NCBI GenBank assembly: GCA_023398295.1
Contig: JAEWSL010000062.1
Location: 1 to 12,614, forward strand
Reading direction: 5' to 3'
Origin: Elusimicrobiota bacterium
GTDB lineage: Bacteria; Elusimicrobiota; Elusimicrobia; Elusimicrobiales; Elusimicrobiaceae
DNA: 12,614 nt
The notes under the pieces are model-generated. The model was given only the letters and a program-made list of their open reading frames with translations. It ran no database searches and had not been told where the DNA came from. The position numbers and the translations under genes were made by a program. Numbering within the stretch: the stretch's first letter is position 1; each line of letters begins with the position of its first letter. This document shows positions 1 to 4,844 of this stretch, in pieces.

Positions 1-16
1 CTGTATTGTTGTTCAT
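1..16 (-). CDS. 5' end of a gene downstream of rfbF (partial)
   Basis: Reading the minus strand, an ATG at 16-14 is preceded by AGGAG (28-24) with a 7-nt spacer, an ideal ribosome binding site. Only the codons for M-N-N-N-T are visible before the window ends. It starts 22 nt after the rfbF stop and so is probably in the same operon. In many genomes rfbF is followed by rfbG (CDP-glucose 4,6-dehydratase); that identity is a guess from gene order only, since five residues cannot identify a family. Confidence 0.6.
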
Positions 17-38
17 TTAGTTTCTCCTGGGCTTTTTT

Positions 39-812
39 CTACCAAACTTTCCACGGGGCTTTATTTTCGGCCCAAAGTTTAGTGAGGTCGTTTTTATCGC
101 GCAAAGTGTCCATGGGCCGCCAGAAACCGACGTGTTTGTAGCAGTTTAACTGCCCGTCTTTGGCAAGATTTTCAAGAGGTTTGCGCTCAAAGACGACATC
201 ATCGCCCTCGGCAATATAGTTAAAAATTTGCGGCTCGCAGACAAAGAAACCGCCGTTTATCCAGCTGCCGTCGTCTTTAGGCTTTTCAATGAAGGAGGTT
301 ATGTTATTGTTTGCGTCAATTGCTAACGCGCCGAAACGCCCGCCGATTTGGACGGCGGTCATCGTCGCTATTTTTGAGGAAGCTTTGTGCGCCTTAATAG
401 TTTCTTTTATGTTGACGTCGGATACGCCGTCGCCGTAAGTAAGTAAAAACGGCTCTTTGCCGATATATTCTTTGGCGCGTTTTATGCGCCCGCCCGTCAT
501 AGTGTCCTGGCCGGTGTAGAGCATGGTCACCTTCCACGGTTCCTGGCGGATTTTGTGGATTTGGACGGCGTGATTTTCCATATCCACCGTTATGTCGGAA
601 TAACGGTTGTAGTAATTGATGAAATATTCTTTGATTATATGCGATTTATAACCCGTTAAGATAATGAAGTCGTTAAACCCGTAATGGGAGTAAATTTTCA
701 TTATATGCCAAAGTATGGGATAACCGCCGATCTCTACCATCGGCTTGGGTTTAAGTTCGGTTTCCTCGCTTAGGCGGGTGCCTAAGCCTCCTGCTAAGAT
801 GACGACTTTCAT
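39..812 (-). CDS. rfbF: Glucose-1-phosphate cytidylyltransferase
   Basis: A 257-aa cytoplasmic nucleotidyltransferase expected to make CDP-glucose from CTP and glucose-1-phosphate (EC 2.7.7.33), the entry step to CDP-linked 3,6-dideoxyhexoses of O-antigens and capsules. The N-terminal nucleotide-binding signature LAGGLGTRL is at residues 6-14, followed by KPKPMVEIGG at 21-30. A YGDGVSD motif at 126-132 supplies the likely metal-binding aspartate, and DTMTGGRIKR is at 103-112. The length matches the family, and the KPKPM/YPILWHIMKIYSHYG wording is typical of RfbF rather than RmlA or GalU. The start is supported by GGAGG four nt upstream (821-817). It is first in a minus-strand unit with another gene beginning 22 nt downstream, and a TATAAT promoter lies about 55 nt upstream. 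No anomaly was seen. Confidence in the family is high; the dideoxy-sugar end product is inferred. Confidence 0.93.
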   Translation of the reverse strand: MKVVILAGGLGTRLSEETELKPKPMVEIGGYPILWHIMKIYSHYGFNDFIILTGYKSHIIKEYFINYYNRYSDITVDMENHAVQIHKIRQEPWKVTMLYTGQDTMTGGRIKRAKEYIGKEPFLLTYGDGVSDVNIKETIKAHKASSKIATMTAVQIGGRFGALAIDANNNITSFIEKPKDDGSWINGGFFVCEPQIFNYIAEGDDVVFERKPLENLAKDGQLNCYKHVGFWRPMDTLRDKNDLTKLWAENKAPWKVW

Positions 813-865
813 AGGGCCTCCGTTAGGTAATAACCGTTAAGATAATAAATTGCTTAATAATAATC

Positions 866-895
866 ATTATACAAACTTATTTGCCCTGGCGTTAA
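866..895 (-). promoter_or_regulatory. Predicted promoter of rfbF
   Basis: On the minus strand a perfect TATAAT (871-866) follows TTAACG (895-890, four of six matches to TTGACA) with an 18-nt spacer. Transcription would start near 859 and give a leader of about 45-50 nt before the rfbF ATG. The -35 overlaps the small palindrome CGTTAA-A-TTAACG at 890-902, which could serve as an operator, though that is speculation. Confidence 0.55.
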
Positions 896-939
896 ATTAA
901 CGGCTGTTTGGTGTTAAAGACAGATATGTCAGGCGCACA

Positions 940-1112
940 ATTTTCCATATTTGGGTAAATTTTTGCTTTCGTATCGCTAGCGTATCGTTTGGGCTGCGCC
1001 TCAAACTTCGCGATACGCGGCGCGAGCAGCCCGCGTGGCATAGGAATAAACAAGCTTCAAGTACCCACGCGGTCTTTACGTCAAGCAAAAATTTCCTCCA
1101 AATCTGAAAAAT
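940..1112. repeat. Imperfect inverted repeat enclosing two hairpins (cruciform-like element)
   Basis: The left arm (940-968) and right arm (1083-1112) are reverse complements in three blocks: AAATTTTTGCTT (957-968) with AAGCAAAAATTT (1083-1094), perfect over 12 bp; ATTTGG (949-954) with CCAAAT (1098-1103); and ATTTTC (940-945) with GAAAAAT (1106-1112, one extra A). The enclosed 114 nt hold two more hairpins: CGTATCG (981-987) with CGATACG (1011-1017), continued by TTTG/CAAA, and CCGCGTGG (1031-1038) with CCACGCGG (1065-1072). CGTATCG also occurs as a direct copy at 970-976. It folds as a long stem carrying two branches. Candidates are a MITE-like repeat, a structured RNA or an invertible segment; the sequence alone does not decide. 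Confidence 0.6.
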
Positions 1113-1187
1113 CGCGACAGCTTATCACAATCGAGCGTTTCAGGAACAACGAGGTCAACGACAAGCGTTCTTACACGTACGTCCTCG

Positions 1188-1375
1188 CGCTTTGTGCGCG
1201 CGTTGTTGCCGTTGTCAATAGGCCGTCTTTGCGCGAGGTGAGCGTAGCGAACGCTCGGAAGCAATCTTCCATTTTTTGCCTTGCGTGCCAAATGCACGCC
1301 ATATGCGGGTATTGCTTATTTGCGTTTGGCGCATAAAAGTTTTGGCTTGCTTCCTTTTTAAGTCGTAGGCCAAAA
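1188..1375. repeat. Cluster of short GC-rich hairpins
   Basis: Consecutive perfect inverted repeats crowd this segment. CGCGC/GCGCG with a TTTGT loop begins near 1186. GAGCGT/ACGCTC with a 5-nt loop lies at about 1239-1255. GCGTGC (1283-1288) pairs with GCACGC (1294-1299), TATGCG (1302-1307) with CGCATA (1330-1335), and TTTTGGC (1340-1346) with GCCAAAA (1369-1375). In addition GACAAGCGTT occurs twice as a direct repeat (1160-1169 and 1384-1393). No reading frame explains the pattern. Confidence 0.5.
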
Positions 1376-1381
1376 TAAAAC

Positions 1382-1409
1382 TTGACAAGCGTTTTTTTTT
1401 TCATACGAT
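1382..1409 (+). promoter_or_regulatory. Predicted promoter of the pilin gene
   Basis: A perfect TTGACA (1382-1387) is followed after 16 nt by TACGAT (1404-1409, four of six matches to TATAAT). Transcription would begin near 1416, giving a leader of about 120 nt to the pilin ATG. The spacer contains a run of ten T (1392-1401), which would bend the DNA and is also a length-variable homopolymer. Confidence 0.5.
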
Positions 1410-1443
1410 AAAAGAGCAGACGTCGTTTTCTCCGACCTGCAAA

Positions 1444-1493
1444 GGGAGGGTAAATTTAACGGTATTCATCGTGCCGTTAGAAAATGCCCTCCC
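1444..1493 (+). promoter_or_regulatory. Nested hairpin in the pilin 5' leader
   Basis: The outer stem is GGGAGGG (1444-1450) with CCCTCCC (1487-1493). Inside it, TAACGGTA (1457-1464) pairs with TGCCGTTA (1472-1479) through eight pairs, one of them G-U, closing a 7-nt loop. The two stems are separated by a 6/7-nt internal loop. No T-run follows, so it is not an intrinsic terminator. It sits about 30 nt upstream of the ribosome binding site and could stabilise the message or bind a ligand or protein. I do not recognise it as a known riboswitch. Confidence 0.5.
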
Positions 1494-1534
1494 CCCACAC
1501 GGGCGGTATGCGGCGTTTGTAAGGAGAATTAAAG

Positions 1535-1990
1535 ATGAAAAACAATAAAAAAGGTTTCACGCTTATAGAACTGTTAGTGGTAGTTCTGATAATCGGTATT
1601 TTGGCGGCTATTGCTTTGCCACAATACTTTAAGGCTGTGGAGAAGTCAAAAGCTTCGGAGGCTCTTTCAATACTGGGCACCATTGCCGCGGCAAATGAAA
1701 GGTTTCGCTTAGCAAGTTCCGACCAAAAGTATACAACTCAGTTTAGCGACTTAGATATTGAGTTCATGGATAAGAGCGGCACTAAAGTTGGCGATGCCAG
1801 CACTTTTGGTACCAAGAACTTTACCATTACCTTGAGCGGTACTGATTCTGCTACCTCTCGGGTAGTCGCTGAAAGAACCGGGAATCTTTATACCATTTAC
1901 AGAGGTTATAATACAAACAAGGTTACTTGCACTTCCACCAGTACTGGTTTCTGCGCCTCGCTTGGGTTGGATGTAGAAGCCGCCTCTTAA
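1535..1990 (+). CDS. Type IV pilin-like protein (prepilin)
   Basis: A 151-aa prepilin. The seven-residue leader MKNNKKG ends in the glycine expected before prepilin-peptidase cleavage. The mature protein begins FTLIE, with the conserved Glu at mature position 5 (E12 of the precursor), and continues into a hydrophobic helix to about residue 31. The globular part is short and Ser/Thr-rich, with a cysteine pair (C132, C140) near the C-terminus resembling the disulfide-bounded D-region of pilins. It would be inserted in the inner membrane, cleaved and methylated by PilD, then assembled into a pilus or pseudopilus. No assembly gene (pilB, pilC, pilD, pilQ) is nearby and a strong terminator follows, so it is a stand-alone gene relying on machinery encoded elsewhere. 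AAGGAG at 1521-1526, eight nt before the ATG, fixes the start. It could be a major or minor pilin, a type II secretion pseudopilin or a competence pilin; sequence alone does not separate these. Confidence 0.92.
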   Translation: MKNNKKGFTLIELLVVVLIIGILAAIALPQYFKAVEKSKASEALSILGTIAAANERFRLASSDQKYTTQFSDLDIEFMDKSGTKVGDASTFGTKNFTITLSGTDSATSRVVAERTGNLYTIYRGYNTNKVTCTSTSTGFCASLGLDVEAAS

Positions 1991-2012
1991 GTTGTTTTAA
2001 GTCCGGTTGTTT

Positions 2013-2053
2013 ATCCCGCGCGGTTTTTTACGCGCGGGATTTTCTTTTGTTTA
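2013..2053 (+). terminator. Strong intrinsic terminator after the pilin gene
   Basis: The 10-bp GC-rich stem ATCCCGCGCG (2013-2022) pairs with CGCGCGGGAT (2031-2040) around an 8-nt loop, followed by the T-rich tail TTTCTTTTGTTT. It lies 22 nt after the pilin stop codon and makes the pilin a monocistronic unit. Confidence 0.93.
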
Positions 2054-2103
2054 ACCGAAGAGGCGAAGTTTGGACTTTGTGGATATTAACTTATTTACCA
2101 AGC

Positions 2104-2145
2104 GTGCGCAAAGCGCACAGCCAAAAGAAGCGCGCCGTTGGCGCG
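2104..2145. repeat. Two tandem GC-rich palindromes upstream of the decarboxylase promoter
   Basis: GTGCGC (2104-2109) and GCGCAC (2113-2118) are separated by AAA. Then CGCGCC (2131-2136) and GGCGCG (2140-2145) are separated by GTT. Each is a perfect six-base inverted repeat with a 3-nt spacer, and their centres are 27 bp apart. They resemble the short palindromes at 1188-1299. They could be hairpins, protein-binding sites or remnants of a dispersed repeat. Confidence 0.5.
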
Positions 2146-2164
2146 AGAGTCAAAATAATTGCCG

Positions 2165-2192
2165 ATAACATCAATAAAATAATTTGTATAAT
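2165..2192 (+). promoter_or_regulatory. Predicted promoter giving a leaderless decarboxylase mRNA
   Basis: A perfect TATAAT (2187-2192) is preceded by ATAACA (2165-2170, four of six to TTGACA) with a 16-nt spacer. Only six nt separate the -10 box from the ATG at 2199, so transcription should start at or within a base or two of the start codon. No Shine-Dalgarno sequence exists between the promoter and the gene. Confidence 0.55.
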
Positions 2193-2198
2193 CTTTAT

Positions 2199-4091
2199 AT
2201 GGATAAGAAAAGCGGGCCTGACCCGCTGAAAAAACTTCCCCCTTTTTACAAAGCTCTCAAGAAATATGCGGAGCAAAAAAAGTTCCTTTGGTCAACCCCG
2301 GGACACAGCGCCGGCACAGGTCTTGAGGCTACCCGTTTAGGACGGGACTTCAAAAATTTCTTCGGCCCCAATATCTTTGAGGCCGATACTTCCAACAGCG
2401 TGGTGGAAATGGGCTCTCTTTTGCAGCATCAGGGGCCTGCCGCCGCCGCAGAAAAAAATGCGGCCGATATCTTCGGCGCGGATATTACTTTTTTTGTGCT
2501 TAACGGCACTTCAACGGCAAATAAAGTGGTCTTTTTCAGCACGGTGGCGCAAAACGATGTTGTGCTTGTGGGCAGAAACTGCCATAAGTCCATAATGCAC
2601 TCCATTATTATGAACGACGCCATACCCGTATATCTTAAACCTAAAGTAAACTGCTACGGCATTATAGGCCCCGTTTCGCAAAGCGAATTTGATTGGGAAA
2701 ATATAAAAGAAAAAATAAATAACAGTCCTTTAATTACCAATAAGAAAGCGCGCAAAGTGCAGCTTACTTCAATCACAAATTCCACCTACGACGGTTTCCT
2801 GTATAATGCCGATAAAGTTTCCTCCCTCATGGCGGAAAATACGCACTTCCTCCATTTTGACGAGGCATGGTTTCCCTACGGCGCGTTTCACCCGTTTTAC
2901 GATAAACGCTACGCCATGAGCCCCTACCGCAAACGCCGCGGCGTGCATATGCCGCCCGTTTTCTCAACGCAGTCAACGCATAAACTTTTATTTTCTTTTT
3001 CGCAGAGTTCCATGCTGCACTTCCGCCAGGGGACGGGTAAAAAAGAGATAGATATACAAGGCCTCATTGAAGCTAATTTAATGCATGCGAGCACTTCGCC
3101 TTTTTATCCTTTATTTGCGTCTTTGGACGTTTCCGCGGAGATTATGAAAGAAAGCGGTTATCGTCTTATAAACGAAGCTTTGCAGGAGGTTTTGCGCCTG
3201 CGCAACGTAATGGCAAACAAATACCGCAAGTATGCCGCCCGCGGAGATTGGTGGTTTAAGGTTTTTCAGCCGCAGCGTAAAAACCTGCGCGTAAGCGCCG
3301 ACGAATGGACGCTTAAAAAAGACGACGCCTGGCACGGTTTTGACCTTGAAGAAGGCGAAGACGTTTTTATGGACCCCTTAAAAATAACCTTGCTTACCCC
3401 GGGCATTAAAGAAAACGATACTTGGGAGGATATAGGAATACCTTCAGTAGTGGTGGCAAAATTTTTACGCTCGCGCGGTATCGTGCCGGAGAAGTCGGGT
3501 TTTTATAATATCCTGTTTTTATTTGCGCCGGGCACTTCGCGAAAAAAAGTTATGCGTCTTGAGCGCGCATTAAGCGAGTTTAAGACGCTTCACGACAAAA
3601 ATGCGCCTATTTTTGAGGTTTTCCCCGATTTGCTTAAAGATTATAAGGAATGTTATCCGCCGCAGGCGGGCCTGCGGGATTTATGTCTGCAGATGCATCT
3701 TTTTTTGCAGAGGCACGATATCGTGACGGCCGCTTCGCAGATGTTCACGCAGTTTCCCGAACAGGCCCTTGCGCCTTACAGAGCTTACTACAGCCTTGTT
3801 GAGGGCAGAACCGAATATCTGCCGCTTGAGGAAATTTCCGGACGCATTTCCACTTTTATGGTATTGCCGTACCCCCCCGGCATACCTATAATAATGCCGG
3901 GGGAAGTCTTTCCGGGGCAGGACAGCGTCATGCTAAGATTCCTTAAGATGAACGAACTTTTTGACAATATCTTCCGAGGTTTTGAAACAGAATTCCACGG
4001 TATCAAAAAAATATGGCGGGACGGCCGCCCCGTCTATATGATTAACTGCCTTAAAAAAGGCGTTAAAAATAAAAAAATATCCTTATCTTAA
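2199..4091 (+). CDS. Arginine/lysine/ornithine decarboxylase, PLP-dependent, without wing domain
   Basis: A 630-aa cytoplasmic PLP enzyme of the Orn/Lys/Arg decarboxylase class III family (fold type I). It should decarboxylate a basic amino acid to a polyamine precursor or acid-resistance diamine. Motifs (numbered from the chosen ATG) include STPGHSAGTG near 32-41, NGTSTANK at 102-109, FDEAWFPYGAFHP from 220 with cofactor-contacting Asp221, and STQSTHKLL with the Schiff-base lysine at K262. The C-terminal PYPPGIPIIMPGE and GFETEFHG segments are typical of the proteobacterial inducible enzymes. Those (AdiA, LdcI) are about 710-755 aa with an N-terminal receiver-like wing; here the catalytic part starts within about 15 residues, so the wing is absent. 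Substrate (Arg, Lys or Orn) cannot be assigned. An in-frame TTG at 2184 would add five residues but overlaps the TATAAT box, so I chose ATG 2199 (MDKKSG). No ribosome binding site and no clear terminator were seen. Confidence 0.9.
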   Translation: MDKKSGPDPLKKLPPFYKALKKYAEQKKFLWSTPGHSAGTGLEATRLGRDFKNFFGPNIFEADTSNSVVEMGSLLQHQGPAAAAEKNAADIFGADITFFVLNGTSTANKVVFFSTVAQNDVVLVGRNCHKSIMHSIIMNDAIPVYLKPKVNCYGIIGPVSQSEFDWENIKEKINNSPLITNKKARKVQLTSITNSTYDGFLYNADKVSSLMAENTHFLHFDEAWFPYGAFHPFYDKRYAMSPYRKRRGVHMPPVFSTQSTHKLLFSFSQSSMLHFRQGTGKKEIDIQGLIEANLMHASTSPFYPLFASLDVSAEIMKESGYRLINEALQEVLRLRNVMANKYRKYAARGDWWFKVFQPQRKNLRVSADEWTLKKDDAWHGFDLEEGEDVFMDPLKITLLTPGIKENDTWEDIGIPSVVVAKFLRSRGIVPEKSGFYNILFLFAPGTSRKKVMRLERALSEFKTLHDKNAPIFEVFPDLLKDYKECYPPQAGLRDLCLQMHLFLQRHDIVTAASQMFTQFPEQALAPYRAYYSLVEGRTEYLPLEEISGRISTFMVLPYPPGIPIIMPGEVFPGQDSVMLRFLKMNELFDNIFRGFETEFHGIKKIWRDGRPVYMINCLKKGVKNKKISLS

Positions 4092-4118
4092 AAAATTGCC
4101 CTTTTGCCTAAAACGCTC

Positions 4119-4148
4119 TTGCAAAAATATTGCATATAATGGTAGAAT
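4119..4148 (+). promoter_or_regulatory. Candidate promoter for the 4208-5984 gene pair
   Basis: TTGCAA (4119-4124) and TAGAAT (4143-4148, five of six to TATAAT) are spaced 18 nt apart. Two perfect TATAAT hexamers at 4135-4140 and 4164-4169 lie in the same AT-rich stretch but have poorer -35 partners, so the exact start is uncertain. The region 4092-4207 holds nothing else beyond the GGGGAG ribosome binding site at 4194-4199. Confidence 0.45.
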
Positions 4149-4207
4149 ATATCCAACTTAAATTATAATCACACTACGGCCTTTCATAAAAAGGGGGAGC
4201 CTGATAT

Positions 4208-4813
4208 ATGAAGAAATATATAATCGCGTTGTTTGCGGTTCTGTTTTTATTTTCTTTTGCAGCTGCGAAAGTAACAATAAAGACCGAGACCAGTTCCACA
4301 AAACAAAAAGACGGCAGCATTGTCGTAGTTGACGGTATGGAAGATACCGAGGTCAACTATGGCGGAGTCAAAATCTTTGTGCCCAGTGGCACAAAGGTTA
4401 TAATAAGCCAGGACTCAGACGGCAATATAATCGTCAGGGGTATGAGCATAAGCGGAGTCAAGATAGGCGGCTCCACCATCAGCTCCAGAGGGGAATGCAC
4501 ATTTTCCATACAGCCAAAATCCCTTATAATAGCCGTCCAACAGGGAACGATAAGGCTTACCGACAAACAGGGGCGTTCGGCCGCTTACGGGCAAGGTACT
4601 TCAGTTTCGGCGAAGACAGGCGAAACTATAGAAGGCGTGCTTAAAACAAAAACGCCAAGCGAGAAAAAGAAACAGGAAGGAGTTTCCGAAGACGAAGACG
4701 AGGACGAGGATATACCGGAATATGTAGCCGAAGACTCGCTTAACGACACGGAAAGCCAGCAGGCGACTAAGGACGTAAAGGAAAATAAAACTTTAAGTCC
4801 TTCTGCTCCTTAA
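4208..4813 (+). CDS. Secreted FecR-like protein with acidic C-terminal tail, function unknown
   Basis: A 201-aa protein. Residues 1-20 form a Sec signal peptide (KK, hydrophobic core, cleavage likely after FAAA), so it is exported to the periplasm or outer membrane; there is no lipobox cysteine. Residues about 21-145 are rich in short beta-prone, glycine-punctuated stretches. The part VQQGTIRLTDKQGRSAAYGQG followed by TSVSAKTGE (about 110-139) is reminiscent of FecR-type domains, though this is a weak resemblance judged by eye. Residues about 146-201 are charged and low in complexity, with an Asp/Glu run (EDEDEDED, 161-168), and probably disordered. GGGGAG eight nt before the ATG supports the start. 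Its stop is 31 nt before the start of the outer-membrane barrel gene, so the two are probably co-transcribed and may work together at the outer membrane. No enzymatic motif was seen. Confidence 0.75.
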   Translation: MKKYIIALFAVLFLFSFAAAKVTIKTETSSTKQKDGSIVVVDGMEDTEVNYGGVKIFVPSGTKVIISQDSDGNIIVRGMSISGVKIGGSTISSRGECTFSIQPKSLIIAVQQGTIRLTDKQGRSAAYGQGTSVSAKTGETIEGVLKTKTPSEKKKQEGVSEDEDEDEDIPEYVAEDSLNDTESQQATKDVKENKTLSPSAP

Positions 4814-4844
4814 GGGTAAGTTTTTGAGACAGGAGATATATTTG

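Larger units (their letters stand above)
813..1534. other. Gene-free, hairpin-rich intergenic stretch
   Basis: This 722-bp stretch lies between divergently transcribed rfbF and the pilin gene. I see no convincing gene: open frames of 60-115 codons overlap one another on both strands, lack ribosome binding sites and give proteins with no recognisable features. It contains the rfbF promoter (866-895), a long imperfect inverted repeat with nested hairpins (940-1112), several shorter GC-rich hairpins (1188-1375), a T10 tract (1392-1401), the probable pilin promoter (1382-1409) and a structured pilin leader (1444-1493). Its density of inverted repeats suggests a dispersed intergenic repeat, a MITE-like remnant or a structured RNA rather than a decayed gene. 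Confidence 0.6.

Noticed and set aside
989..1336. A 115-codon plus-strand open frame in the rfbF-pilin gap
   Set aside because: It starts with TTG without a ribosome binding site, overlaps open frames on the opposite strand, has no recognisable domain and runs through inverted repeats; more likely non-coding.
1340..1401. An intrinsic terminator ending in the T10 tract
   Set aside because: The only stems available (GCTTG with CAAGC, 36-nt loop; or TTTTGGC/GCCAAAA ending 16 nt before the T-run) are too weak or too distant to call one.
1171..1404. Minus-strand open frame beginning MKKKTLVKF, and a similar one at 897-1088
   Set aside because: No ribosome binding site, overlap with other frames, and a start made of the T10 tract and promoter region; protein composition is not convincing.
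820..1479. Recurrent CCGTTA / TAACGG hexamers as a regulator motif
   Set aside because: They occur at 820, 834, 898, 1457 and 1474, but the hexamer is short and partly belongs to hairpins already described; too little to call a motif.
1416..1534. A c-di-GMP riboswitch (GEMM) in the pilin leader
   Set aside because: The GCAAAG-like string and stems were suggestive, but the paired GNRA tetraloop and receptor layout is not present, so I only call it an unassigned structured leader.
2184..2198. TTG at 2184 as decarboxylase start, giving five more residues
   Set aside because: It overlaps the TATAAT box and has no ribosome binding site; ATG 2199 fits the promoter spacing.
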